DNA of 64,000 nucleotides from Kribbella jiaozuonensis (GTDB lineage Bacteria > Actinomycetota > Actinomycetes > Propionibacteriales > Kribbellaceae): contig NZ_SZPZ01000006.1 in the NCBI RefSeq assembly GCF_005233875.1, positions 248,001 through 312,000 on the forward strand. The letters are read 5' to 3'. Every line of letters begins with the position of its first letter. Position 1 is the stretch's first letter. The notes below the pieces were generated by a model. It had not been told where the DNA came from. It worked only from the letters and a program-made list of their open reading frames with translations, and searched no databases. This document shows positions 1 through 7,644 of the stretch, in pieces. Made by a program: the position numbers and the translations under genes.

Positions 1-44
1 CTTGAGGTTGCGTTCAAGCTGACGTGGTTTGCGAAGAAGCAGAC

Positions 45-81
45 GCTGCGATCGGGTAGCCGGTTCCCTTCCCGTCGCAGC
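45..81. terminator. possible hairpin before the first gene
   Basis: GCTGCGA at 45-51 pairs with TCGCAGC at 75-81, and CGGG at 53-56 pairs with CCCG at 71-74, with T52 bulged and a loop of about 14 bases. This could terminate a gene lying left of the window. Frame 1 is open from base 1 to a TAA at 163-165, so bases 1-165 could also be the tail of an unrecognised gene. I see no other feature in bases 1-174. Confidence 0.3.
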
Positions 82-162
82 GTTGGAAACATAACTGCGC
101 CAGGGGTTCATCTGTCGTTCAGCGCGGTGTGCTCCGGTGCCGGCGTGACCCGGACGATCAGC

Positions 163-175
163 TAAAGTCCACGTG
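163..175 (+). promoter_or_regulatory. candidate leaderless -10 box
   Basis: TAAAGT (163-168) fits the TAnnnT -10 pattern and lies six bases before the GTG at 175. No Shine-Dalgarno sequence is visible there. The transcript may therefore start at or next to the start codon, as is common in actinobacteria. No convincing -35 box is seen. Confidence 0.35.
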
Positions 176-591
176 TGGTTAACGTCGCCGCCGTCAACGT
201 GCTCACCGAGCTCGGTACGGCGAGGTGGTCGGCGCCGGATGCGATGGCGTTCGAGATCGCGCAGGAGGGTGTGCGGCAGGCGATCGGCTTCTATGCCAGG
301 CCGATCACGGCCGAGGACGTCGCGGCCGATCCCGAGGTCGCGACGAGCCGGCGGACCGAACAGCAGGCCTGGGCGGCGCGCGGGCTGGAGCTCACCCCGC
401 TGGACACGCGAGCGATCAAGCGGATCCGCAAAGAGGCCGACGACCTGCTCATCATCGACGACGAAGACGAAGACGATGATGACGACGTCGATGACGAAGC
501 CGACGAAGCCGACGACGACGGTGCGGACGACGACCTCGTCGACGAGGACGAGAGTGACGAAGACGAGGACGACGACGGGACACTGGAGTAG
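175..591 (+). CDS. small protein with extreme acidic C-terminal tail
   Basis: This 138-residue protein has no family I recognise. The first ~90 residues look like an ordinary compact, mainly helical domain. The last ~48 residues are almost only Asp and Glu (for example DEDEDDDDD), encoded by GAC/GAA/GAT repeats. The GTG at 175 is chosen because the alternative GTG at 173 opens an arginine-rich shadow frame. The stop is two bases before the GTG of the zeta-toxin-like gene, so the two are very likely co-transcribed and translationally linked. By position it could be the partner or antitoxin of that protein, but it does not look like a classical epsilon antitoxin. Nucleic-acid mimicry by the tail is only a guess. 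Confidence 0.75.
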   Translation: MVNVAAVNVLTELGTARWSAPDAMAFEIAQEGVRQAIGFYARPITAEDVAADPEVATSRRTEQQAWAARGLELTPLDTRAIKRIRKEADDLLIIDDEDEDDDDDVDDEADEADDDGADDDLVDEDESDEDEDDDGTLE

Positions 592-593
592 TC

Positions 594-1532
594 GTGACGA
601 GTCTGTGGGGGACCGGGTCGGCGGCCGACCGGGAGTTGCTGGATGCGGGGGAGAGTGCGCGGATCTTCCGCGACCTGATCGTGCCCGACCAGCTCGGCGG
701 GAGCCGGCAGGAGCAGCCGGTGGTGGTGCTCGTCGGCGGTCAGCCGGGTGACGGCAAAGCCACGATCACGGCGCTGGTCGCCGCGATCCTGCGCCACCGC
801 GGTCGTCCGATCATCCTCAACCCGGCCGCCTACGAGCCGTACCACCCACGCTTCTACCAGCCGATCACCGACGTACCGCCGACGCCGAGCGAGGACGTCG
901 AGGCCGAGGGGCGGCGTTGGTACGCGATGGCCGAGGCGCACGTGCTCGAGCAGCGGTACGACGCGATCGTCGAGACCGAGCTCCTCGACCCGGACGCGTT
1001 CGCCGACTCGGCCCAGCGCTTCAAGGCCGCCGGGTACCAGGTCGAGGTCGCGATCCTCGCAGTACCTGAGGCCCTCAGCCGACTCGGCGTCCTCGAGCGT
1101 CACCTGCGCGGTCTGGAGGCGTACGGGTTCGCCCGGCTCGCACCGCAAAGCGTCCACGACGCCGGGTACGCCGGTGTACTGCGTGCCGCCGAGCTGATCG
1201 ACGCGGGCGAGTGGACCGACCGGATCGCCGTACTGCGTCCGGACGGGCAGTTGCTGTACGGCAACCAGCGCACCGCCGACGGGCAGTGGCAGCGGCCGGT
1301 GCGGACCGCCGAGGCGATCACGTACGAGCGGGACCGGCCGTGGACCGTGGTGGAGTCGCGGAACTTCCTGGAGACCGCTTCGCAGGTCGCCCGGATCGGG
1401 CTGGCGGCGCCGGTGCAGTGGATTCGCGACGAGTCGGTCGAAGGCGGAAAGACGGTGACCGCGATGGCGCGGTCGCGGTTGCATCCGGACGCGGTGACGT
1501 TGCATATCGCAACGGCCGGCACGCAGCAGTAG
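594..1532 (+). CDS. zeta-toxin-family P-loop protein, probably divergent
   Basis: This 312-residue protein resembles the zeta/PezT toxin family, P-loop kinases that phosphorylate UDP-N-acetylglucosamine. The P-loop lies at residues 48-57 and reads GGQPGDGKAT. The Ser/Thr normally following the lysine is Ala56, with a Thr one place later. The next family motif, usually an Asp-containing segment then an Arg and HP, reads NPAAYEPYHPRF, so the family Asp and Arg are not obvious while HP remains. Start GTG 594 follows the acidic-protein stop by two bases, with CTGGAG just upstream. The fold assignment is good. Catalytic activity is doubtful, and the protein could be a binding or regulatory derivative. 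Confidence 0.75.
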   Translation: MTSLWGTGSAADRELLDAGESARIFRDLIVPDQLGGSRQEQPVVVLVGGQPGDGKATITALVAAILRHRGRPIILNPAAYEPYHPRFYQPITDVPPTPSEDVEAEGRRWYAMAEAHVLEQRYDAIVETELLDPDAFADSAQRFKAAGYQVEVAILAVPEALSRLGVLERHLRGLEAYGFARLAPQSVHDAGYAGVLRAAELIDAGEWTDRIAVLRPDGQLLYGNQRTADGQWQRPVRTAEAITYERDRPWTVVESRNFLETASQVARIGLAAPVQWIRDESVEGGKTVTAMARSRLHPDAVTLHIATAGTQQ

Positions 1533-1622
1533 GAGACGTCGCCCACATCCTGGCCACCCGCGACGCCGCCGACGGCGCCCAGCGATTACCGTGGTGGATC
1601 CTCAGGATGGAGGCGGGAGACG

Positions 1623-2936
1623 GTGTCACAGTCGGTCAATGGACTGCTACAGCAGGATTCGGCGCTGCTCTGGCATCCGTACTCGTCGCTCACCGAGCCG
1701 TCGCCGGTCAGGCTGGTCCGGGGCGCGTCCGGCGTGCGCCTGCAGTTGGACGACGGTGCCGGCGGGACGGTCGAGGCGATCGACGCGATGGCGTCCTGGT
1801 GGTGCATGATCCACGGCTACCGGAACCCGGTGCTCGACGCCGCGGTGAAGAGCCAGGTCGACGACTTCAGCCACGTGATGTTCGGCGGGCTCACCCACGA
1901 GCCGGCGATCCGGCTGGCCGAGCGGCTGGTCGAGATCACGCCTGCGCCGCTGCGGCATGTGTTCTTCTGCGACTCGGGCTCGGTCTCGGTCGAGGTCGCG
2001 ATCAAGCTCGCCCTGCAGTACCAGGTTGCCCGCGGCAACAACGGCCGGACCCGGATGCTGACGGTCCGCGGCGGCTACCACGGCGACACCTTCGCCCCGA
2101 TGAGCGTCTGCGACCCGGTCAACGGCATGCATTCGCTCTTCACCGGCGCACTGAAGGAACAAGTCTTCGGCCCACAGCCGCCCGCCGGTTTCGACCGCCC
2201 TGCCGACGATCCTGAGCTGCAGGCTTGGGCTGAGTCCGTCGCCGCGCTTGCCGAGCAACATTCGGACGAGATCGCCGCGATCATCGTCGAACCGATCCTC
2301 CAAGGCGCCGGCGGCATGTATCCGTACAGCCCTGCCTGCCTGCGAGTACTACGTGAGCTGGCAGACCGCCACGGCTTCCTCCTCATCCTCGACGAGATCG
2401 CCACCGGCTTCGGCCGCACCGGCACACTCTTCGCCTCCGAACACGCCTCCGTCGAGCCCGACATCCTCTGCGTCGGCAAGGCATTGACCGGCGGCTACCT
2501 CACGCTCGCAGCGATGCTCTGTACGACGGATGTCGCCCAGACCGTCTCGAACGGCCCGGGCGGCGCCTTGATGCACGGCCCGACCTTCATGGCGAACCCG
2601 CTCGCCTGCGCGGTCGCCTTGGCCTCGATCGATCTGCTGCTGTCCCAGGACTGGGCCGCGCGGGTGGGCGCGATTTCTGCTGGGCTGTCGTCGGGCCTGG
2701 CCGCGGCGCGCGAGTTGCCTGCGGTGAAGGACGTGCGCGTGCTCGGCGCGGTCGGCGTCGTACAACTCGGTGGGCCGGTGGATCTGCCGCGGATGACTGA
2801 TGCGGCCTTGCGGCGTGGGGTGTGGGTGCGCCCGTTCCGCGACCTCGTCTACACGATGCCGCCGTACGTCTGCACCGACGAGGAGATCGCGATCATCGCG
2901 GCGGGGATCACCGGCGCGATCGAGGAGGCCGGCTGA
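1623..2936 (+). CDS. bioA: adenosylmethionine-8-amino-7-oxononanoate aminotransferase
   Basis: BioA converts 8-amino-7-oxononanoate to 7,8-diaminopelargonate using S-adenosylmethionine as amino donor and PLP as cofactor. The 437-residue length is normal. Family features include the N-terminal LWHPYSS and the ASWWCMIHGYRNP segment. The class III aminotransferase core DEIATGFGRTG supplies the PLP-binding Asp, and GKALTGGYL carries the Schiff-base lysine. GTG 1623 is preceded by a GGAGGCGGGAGA ribosome-binding region. It is the first gene of a four-gene operon with the bioF ATG overlapping its stop. The 90 bases upstream (1533-1622) show no operator I can name. bioB is not in the window. Confidence 0.96.
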   Translation: MSQSVNGLLQQDSALLWHPYSSLTEPSPVRLVRGASGVRLQLDDGAGGTVEAIDAMASWWCMIHGYRNPVLDAAVKSQVDDFSHVMFGGLTHEPAIRLAERLVEITPAPLRHVFFCDSGSVSVEVAIKLALQYQVARGNNGRTRMLTVRGGYHGDTFAPMSVCDPVNGMHSLFTGALKEQVFGPQPPAGFDRPADDPELQAWAESVAALAEQHSDEIAAIIVEPILQGAGGMYPYSPACLRVLRELADRHGFLLILDEIATGFGRTGTLFASEHASVEPDILCVGKALTGGYLTLAAMLCTTDVAQTVSNGPGGALMHGPTFMANPLACAVALASIDLLLSQDWAARVGAISAGLSSGLAAARELPAVKDVRVLGAVGVVQLGGPVDLPRMTDAALRRGVWVRPFRDLVYTMPPYVCTDEEIAIIAAGITGAIEEAG

Positions 2937-4057
2937 TGCTCGAGGACTGGCTCGCCCCGAAGGCGGCCGCGTTGGAGGCGCGGGGTCTCACCCGGCGGCT
3001 GCGTGCGCGCGACGCGGACGACGACCTGATCGACCTTGCAGGGAACGATTATCTGGGTCTCGCGCGTGATCCGCGCGTGATGACGGCCGCCGCTGACGCG
3101 GTGCGGATGTGGGGTTCTGGAGCAACGGCGTCGCGGCTTGTGACTGGTACGACGACCTTGCACGAGGAGCTCGAGTCCGCGCTGGCTGCCTATGTGGGTC
3201 AGGAGTCCGCGCTCGCGTTCTCGTCCGGGTACCTGGCCAACCTCGGCGTGGTCACCGCGCTCGGCGGCCCCGGAACTCTGCTCGTATCCGACGAACACAT
3301 CCATGCGTCGCTGGTGGACGCGTGTCGGCTGGCACGGTCCCGCGTCGAGATCGTCCCGCACAACGACGTGGAAGCCGTTGAGAAGGTACTTGCCGAGCGC
3401 AACGAACCACACGCTGTTGTGATGACTGAGTCGGTGTTCAGTGTGCTGAGCGACGAAGCGCCGCTGACCGAGTTGGCAGCTGTTGCCGCTGCGCGTGGGG
3501 CCGTGCTGTTGGTTGACGAGGCCCACGGGCTGGGGGTCACCGGAGGCGGGCGCGGGTCGGTCCACGCCGCGGGGCTCGCCGGACTGGATCATGTGGTCGT
3601 CACGATGACGCTGTCGAAGTCGCTGGCCTCCCAGGGCGGGGTCGTCCTCGGGCCGCGGGTTCTGCGCGAGCACCTGATCAACCGCTCGCGCCCGTTCATC
3701 TACGACACCGGCCTGAACCCGGCCGCCTGCGCAGCCGCGCTGGCAGCGCTCGGCGTACTCGAGGCCGAGCCGGATCGTCCCGCTGCGGTTCACGCGGCGG
3801 CGGCTCGGCTGGCGGCGGCGTGCGACGTACCGCCGTCGTCGGGAGCGGTCGTGTCGGTCCCGATGCCCGGCCCGCAGCAGGCGGTCGAGGCAGCGGAGGT
3901 GTGCCGGCGCAACGGCGTACTCGTCGGCAGCTTCCGGCCGCCGTCTGTGCCTGATGGAGTCTCCCGGCTCCGTCTGACCGCCCACGCAGGTCTGTCCAGC
4001 GACGATCTCGACCGTGCGTGTGCGGTGATCGTCGACGCGATCGGGCAGGTCTCATGA
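2936..4057 (+). CDS. bioF: 8-amino-7-oxononanoate synthase
   Basis: BioF condenses pimeloyl-thioester with L-alanine (PLP-dependent) to give 8-amino-7-oxononanoate. The protein has 373 residues when started at ATG 2936, whose A is the last base of the bioA stop (TGATG). A longer reading from 2822 lies inside bioA and is rejected. Typical marks are LAGNDYLGLA near the N-terminus, VDEAHGLGVTG (Asp and His contacting PLP) and TLSKSLASQGG with the PLP lysine. The stop overlaps the bioD start by four bases, so bioA-F-D are translated as a coupled unit. Confidence 0.96.
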   Translation: MLEDWLAPKAAALEARGLTRRLRARDADDDLIDLAGNDYLGLARDPRVMTAAADAVRMWGSGATASRLVTGTTTLHEELESALAAYVGQESALAFSSGYLANLGVVTALGGPGTLLVSDEHIHASLVDACRLARSRVEIVPHNDVEAVEKVLAERNEPHAVVMTESVFSVLSDEAPLTELAAVAAARGAVLLVDEAHGLGVTGGGRGSVHAAGLAGLDHVVVTMTLSKSLASQGGVVLGPRVLREHLINRSRPFIYDTGLNPAACAAALAALGVLEAEPDRPAAVHAAAARLAAACDVPPSSGAVVSVPMPGPQQAVEAAEVCRRNGVLVGSFRPPSVPDGVSRLRLTAHAGLSSDDLDRACAVIVDAIGQVS

Positions 4058-4710
4058 TCATCCTCGTCACCGGCACCGACACCGAGGTCGGCAAGACCAT
4101 CACCACCGCCGCCTTGGCTGTCCGGGCCGTCGGGACGGTCGCTGTCGTCAAGCCGGCGCAGACCGGGGTCGGGCCGGACGAGCCGGGGGACCTCGACGAC
4201 GTACACCGGCTGACCGGTCTGACCAAGCTGCACGAGGGCGTCCGCCTGCGCGATCCGTTGGCGCCGACCACGGCCGCGCGACGGCAGGGCGTCACGTTGC
4301 CGCCGGTCGCCGCCCACGCCAAGGCGATCGACCAGCTGACCCTGACGAACGACACCGTGCTGGTGGAGGGCGCCGGCGGCATCCTGGTCGGGTTGGATGC
4401 TGAGGGCAACAACCTTGCGGATCTTGCCGGGCAGCTGACGACACCGTTCTGTTTCGTGGTGGTCGCGCGGGCCGGCCTGGGGACGCTGAACCATGCCGGG
4501 CTGACCGTCGAGGCGCTGCGATCGCGAGGCCTGCCGATTGAAGGGCTCGTGATCGGCTCGTGGCCGGAGCAGCCGGACCTCGCCGAGGAGTGCAACCTGG
4601 CGGACCTGCCGGCGGTGACAGGAGTGCCGGTCATCGGCCGGATCCCCGCCGGCGCGGGATCGCTCGACCAGGAAGCCTTCAAGGCCGCGGTCCCGAGCTG
4701 GTTCGAGTGA
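4054..4710 (+). CDS. bioD: dethiobiotin synthetase
   Basis: BioD is an ATP-dependent cyclo-ligase that closes the ureido ring of dethiobiotin from 7,8-diaminopelargonate and CO2. The protein is 218 residues. The P-loop GTDTEVGKT is at the N-terminus, and VKPAQTGV and VEGAGGILVGL are the other family motifs. ATG 4054 overlaps the bioF stop (ATGA), and this start places the P-loop close to the N-terminus as expected. Its own stop overlaps the GTG of the following P450 gene, which ties that gene to the biotin operon. Confidence 0.95.
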   Translation: MIILVTGTDTEVGKTITTAALAVRAVGTVAVVKPAQTGVGPDEPGDLDDVHRLTGLTKLHEGVRLRDPLAPTTAARRQGVTLPPVAAHAKAIDQLTLTNDTVLVEGAGGILVGLDAEGNNLADLAGQLTTPFCFVVVARAGLGTLNHAGLTVEALRSRGLPIEGLVIGSWPEQPDLAEECNLADLPAVTGVPVIGRIPAGAGSLDQEAFKAAVPSWFE

Positions 4711-5777
4711 GCGGTTGTCCGGCTCGGTACGACGAGGCGCTGGGCTACTGGGTTGTCGACGATCCGGCGTTGGCGCGGGAGGTGTTGCTGGATCCGGAGA
4801 CGTTCCGGCCGGACAACGCCGTACTCGCACATACTCCGCTGTCGGTGAAGGCGTTGCGGGTGCTGTCGGGGGTCGGGTTCGCGCTGCCGCCGACGCTGGC
4901 GAACAACGCGGGTGAGTCGCACCGGCCGATCCGGGCTGCGGTTGCGCGGTTCTTCAGTCCGGCGCGGGTGGCTGCTGTTGAGCCGCTTGCGCGTGAGCTG
5001 ACGTCTGCGCGGGTCGAGGCGGCGTCGGTGCGTCTCGCGGCCGGAGAGCAGGTGGACCTCGTGCACGCGATCGCGGCGGACCCGCCGGCGCTTGTGTTGC
5101 TCCACTTGCTCGGTGTCGCGGACGTCGACGTACCTGCGTTGAAGGCTTGGAGCCTGGACTCGCTCGAACTGTTCTGGGGCTGGCCGGACGAGGATCGGCA
5201 GCTGGAGCTGGCTCACAGTGCGGCCGAGTTCTACGCGTGGCTGCGGACTCGGACGACGGCTGCGCGGAAGACGCCCGGCGACGATCTGTTCGGGACGCTG
5301 GTCTCCCTCGGCCTGACTGATGAGGAAGTCTGCGCGGTCGGCTACTTCCTGCTGATAGCCGGCCAGGAAACCACCACCCAACTGATCTCCACCGCCTTCC
5401 ACCGGTCCGTTGGTGAGCTGATCGAACCGGCTGGAGTTGTGGAGAAAGTGCTCCGGGAGGCTTCCTCCGTGCCGACTTGGCGGCGGGTTGCTGCTCGGCC
5501 GACTGTGATTGGAGAGGCGGAGGTGCCGGCGGGGGCGCCGGTTCTGCTTGGGTTGAGCGGGCATGGTGGGCCTGCCGATCTGGCCTTCGGGATCGGCATC
5601 CACCGGTGCCTCGGCGCCGGGCTTGCTCGGCTGGAGGCTCGGGTGGCGTTGGAGTGTGCTCGGGAACTGCTGGCCGGTGTGCGGCTGGTGGACGAGCCGC
5701 CGATGATCGACCTGCTCTCGTTCCGCGCGCCGAAGCGTCTCCTGGTTGTAACGGACGGTAACACCGGGGACAACTGA
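4707..5777 (+). CDS. atypical cytochrome P450 in the biotin operon
   Basis: The 356-residue protein is a soluble bacterial P450 on the evidence of three elements. These are the C-helix HRPIR, the I-helix AGQETT (residues 218-223) and the heme-ligand loop FGIGIHRCLG with Cys301. GTG 4707 overlaps the bioD stop (GTGA), so it is a true operon member. By analogy with Bacillus BioI it could feed pimelate precursors into biotin synthesis. Two structural hallmarks are absent. The K-helix ExxR reads KVLR (Lys247), and the meander with its Arg, normally about 25 residues between the last strand and the heme loop, is missing. Fold and heme cysteine are clear; the reaction is not. Confidence 0.85.
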   Translation: MSGCPARYDEALGYWVVDDPALAREVLLDPETFRPDNAVLAHTPLSVKALRVLSGVGFALPPTLANNAGESHRPIRAAVARFFSPARVAAVEPLARELTSARVEAASVRLAAGEQVDLVHAIAADPPALVLLHLLGVADVDVPALKAWSLDSLELFWGWPDEDRQLELAHSAAEFYAWLRTRTTAARKTPGDDLFGTLVSLGLTDEEVCAVGYFLLIAGQETTTQLISTAFHRSVGELIEPAGVVEKVLREASSVPTWRRVAARPTVIGEAEVPAGAPVLLGLSGHGGPADLAFGIGIHRCLGAGLARLEARVALECARELLAGVRLVDEPPMIDLLSFRAPKRLLVVTDGNTGDN

Positions 5778-5796
5778 CGTCGCTAGCGTCGCGCTC

Positions 5797-5994
5797 GTGA
5801 GTTCATCCTCCCGGTGCCGAGTGCGGCTGTGGTTCGGTCCGCACCAGATCTCCGACTACATCGGCGACCAGGCCGCCGCCACCCGCTACGAGGCAGCGAT
5901 GCGACGCCGCTTCCCGGGCCTGGAGATCACCAGCGACCCGCTGCCGGTGACCGCCCGGCCTGCGGATTACAGCCCTGCTGACCTGCACCGATAG
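5797..5994 (+). CDS. small hypothetical protein
   Basis: This is a 65-residue reading frame from GTG 5797 with a mixed, normal-looking composition (for example VRLWFGPHQISDYIGD). It ends ten bases before the guaA start. No family is recognised and no Shine-Dalgarno sequence is seen. TAGCGT at 5784-5789, seven bases before the GTG, could be a leaderless -10 box. It fills the gap between the P450 and guaA and may belong to either transcript. Coding status is moderate, because short GC-rich frames can be open by chance. Confidence 0.5.
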   Translation: MSSSSRCRVRLWFGPHQISDYIGDQAAATRYEAAMRRRFPGLEITSDPLPVTARPADYSPADLHR

Positions 5995-6003
5995 GCTTTG
6001 CGG

Positions 6004-7554
6004 GTGGCAGAGCATGAGTTGGTCCTGGTTGTCGACTTCGGAGCGCAGTACGCGCAGTTGATCGCGCGCCGCGTGCGCGAGGCGAAGGTGTACTCCGAGA
6101 TCGTGCCGCACTCGATGCCGGTCGAGGAGATGCTGGCACGCGAGCCGAAGGCGATCATCCTGTCCGGCGGCCCGCAGTCGGTGTACGCCGAGGGCGCGCC
6201 GCGGGTCGAGACCGGGCTGTTCGAGGCCGGCGTACCGGCGTTCGGGATCTGCTACGGCTTCCAGGCGATGGCGCAGACGCTCGGCGGCGACGTACGCCGT
6301 ACCGGCCTGCGCGAGTTCGGCCGTACGCCGGTCACCGTCAGCGAACCGGGCACGCTCCTCGCGGACATCCCCGAGGACCTGAACGTGTGGATGTCGCACG
6401 GCGACGCCGTCCACGCGCCGCCCGCCGGCTTCGCAGTACTGGCTGCGTCCGAGGGGGCGCCGGTCGCGGCGTTCGAGGACCTGGACCGGCGGCTGGCCGG
6501 CGTTCAGTGGCACCCGGAGGTCCTGCACTCGCAGGCCGGGCAGGCTGTGTTGGAGCACTTCCTCTACCAGATCGCCGGCTGCAAGGGCGACTGGACGACC
6601 ACCAACGTCGTCGACGAGCAGGTCGAGTTGATCCGGCAGCAGGTCGGCGACAAGCAGGTGCTGTGCGCGCTGTCCGGCGGCGTCGACTCCGCGGTCGCGG
6701 CGGCCCTGGTGCACAAGGCGATCGGCGACCAGCTGACCTGTGTGTACGTCGACCACGGTCTGCAGCGGGCCGGCGAGTCCGAGCAGATCGAGAAGGACTT
6801 CGTCGCCGCGATCGGGATCCGGCTCGAGGCGATCGACGCCGAGGAGCAGTTCCTGTCCGCGCTGGCCGGGGTGACCGATCCGGAGCAGAAGCGGAAGATC
6901 GTCGGCCGGGAGTTCATCCGGACGTTCGAGGTGACCGCGCGCAAGGTGGACGCCGAGCGGCACATCGAGTTCCTGGTCCAGGGCACGCTCTACCCGGACG
7001 TGGTCGAGTCCGGCGGCGGCACCGGCGCGGCGAACATCAAGTCGCACCACAACGTCGGCGGTCTGCCCGACGACCTGCAGTTCAGCCTGATCGAGCCGCT
7101 GCGGACGCTGTTCAAGGACGAGGTCCGCGAGCTCGGCCTGGCGCTCGGCCTCCCGGAGACCATGGTCTACCGGCACCCGTTCCCGGGCCCCGGCCTGAGC
7201 ATCCGGATCATCGGCGAGGTCACCCGCGAGCGGCTGGACATCCTCCGCGCGGCCGACCTGATCGCGCGGACCGAGCTGACCGCGGCCGGTCTCGACCGCG
7301 ACATCTGGCAGTTCCCGGTGGTCCTGCTGGCCGACGTCCGGTCGGTCGGCGTCCAGGGCGACGGCCGCACGTACGGGCATCCCGTCGTACTGCGGCCGGT
7401 CACCAGCGAGGACGCGATGACCGCCGACTGGGCCCGCTTGCCGTACGACGTGATCGAGCGCATCTCGACCCGCATCACCAACGAAGTCGACGAGATCAAC
7501 CGCGTAACCCTCGACGTCACGAGCAAGCCCCCGGGCACGATCGAGTGGGAGTAA
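6004..7554 (+). CDS. guaA: GMP synthase (glutamine-hydrolysing)
   Basis: GuaA aminates XMP to GMP using glutamine and ATP, the last step of guanine nucleotide synthesis. It has 516 residues from GTG 6004; a TTG two codons earlier is the alternative. The N-terminal class I glutamine amidotransferase has GICYGF with the nucleophile Cys83 and GVQWHPEV with the His-Glu pair. The ATP-pyrophosphatase domain has LSGGVDSAV near residue 222. The C-terminal dimerisation domain ends in the usual KPPGTIEWE. TAGGCT at 5992-5997, six bases before the GTG, and the lack of a Shine-Dalgarno sequence suggest a leaderless start. Confidence 0.97.
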   Translation: MAEHELVLVVDFGAQYAQLIARRVREAKVYSEIVPHSMPVEEMLAREPKAIILSGGPQSVYAEGAPRVETGLFEAGVPAFGICYGFQAMAQTLGGDVRRTGLREFGRTPVTVSEPGTLLADIPEDLNVWMSHGDAVHAPPAGFAVLAASEGAPVAAFEDLDRRLAGVQWHPEVLHSQAGQAVLEHFLYQIAGCKGDWTTTNVVDEQVELIRQQVGDKQVLCALSGGVDSAVAAALVHKAIGDQLTCVYVDHGLQRAGESEQIEKDFVAAIGIRLEAIDAEEQFLSALAGVTDPEQKRKIVGREFIRTFEVTARKVDAERHIEFLVQGTLYPDVVESGGGTGAANIKSHHNVGGLPDDLQFSLIEPLRTLFKDEVRELGLALGLPETMVYRHPFPGPGLSIRIIGEVTRERLDILRAADLIARTELTAAGLDRDIWQFPVVLLADVRSVGVQGDGRTYGHPVVLRPVTSEDAMTADWARLPYDVIERISTRITNEVDEINRVTLDVTSKPPGTIEWE

Positions 7555-7571
7555 TTCGTCACAGCGGGTGA

Positions 7572-7598
7572 ACCCTTCGGCTGTTACTGTCGAAGGGT
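7572..7598. terminator. hairpin after guaA
   Basis: ACCCTTCG (7572-7579) pairs exactly with CGAAGGGT (7591-7598) around an 11-base loop, starting 17 bases after the guaA stop. No T-tract follows, so it may be a weak terminator. It could also be an operator for the regulator gene beginning at 7645. Confidence 0.5.
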
Positions 7599-7644
7599 CG
7601 CCTACTGACCACGGTGGGTGACTTCCTCGGGGGAGGGGGTCGTG

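Noticed and set aside
291..1505. Long minus-strand reading frame opposite the zeta-like gene
   Set aside because: It is rich in Arg, Pro and Gly with poly-Ser from the GAC/GAA repeat of the sense gene. It has no domain and lies antisense to a better-supported gene pair.
2822..2935. 38-codon N-terminal extension of bioF
   Set aside because: It lies inside bioA in another frame and lacks family similarity; the TGATG overlap at 2934-2938 is the natural start.
4707..5777. Naming the P450 bioI
   Set aside because: Operon position suggests it, but ExxR and the meander are missing, so the BioI reaction cannot be asserted.
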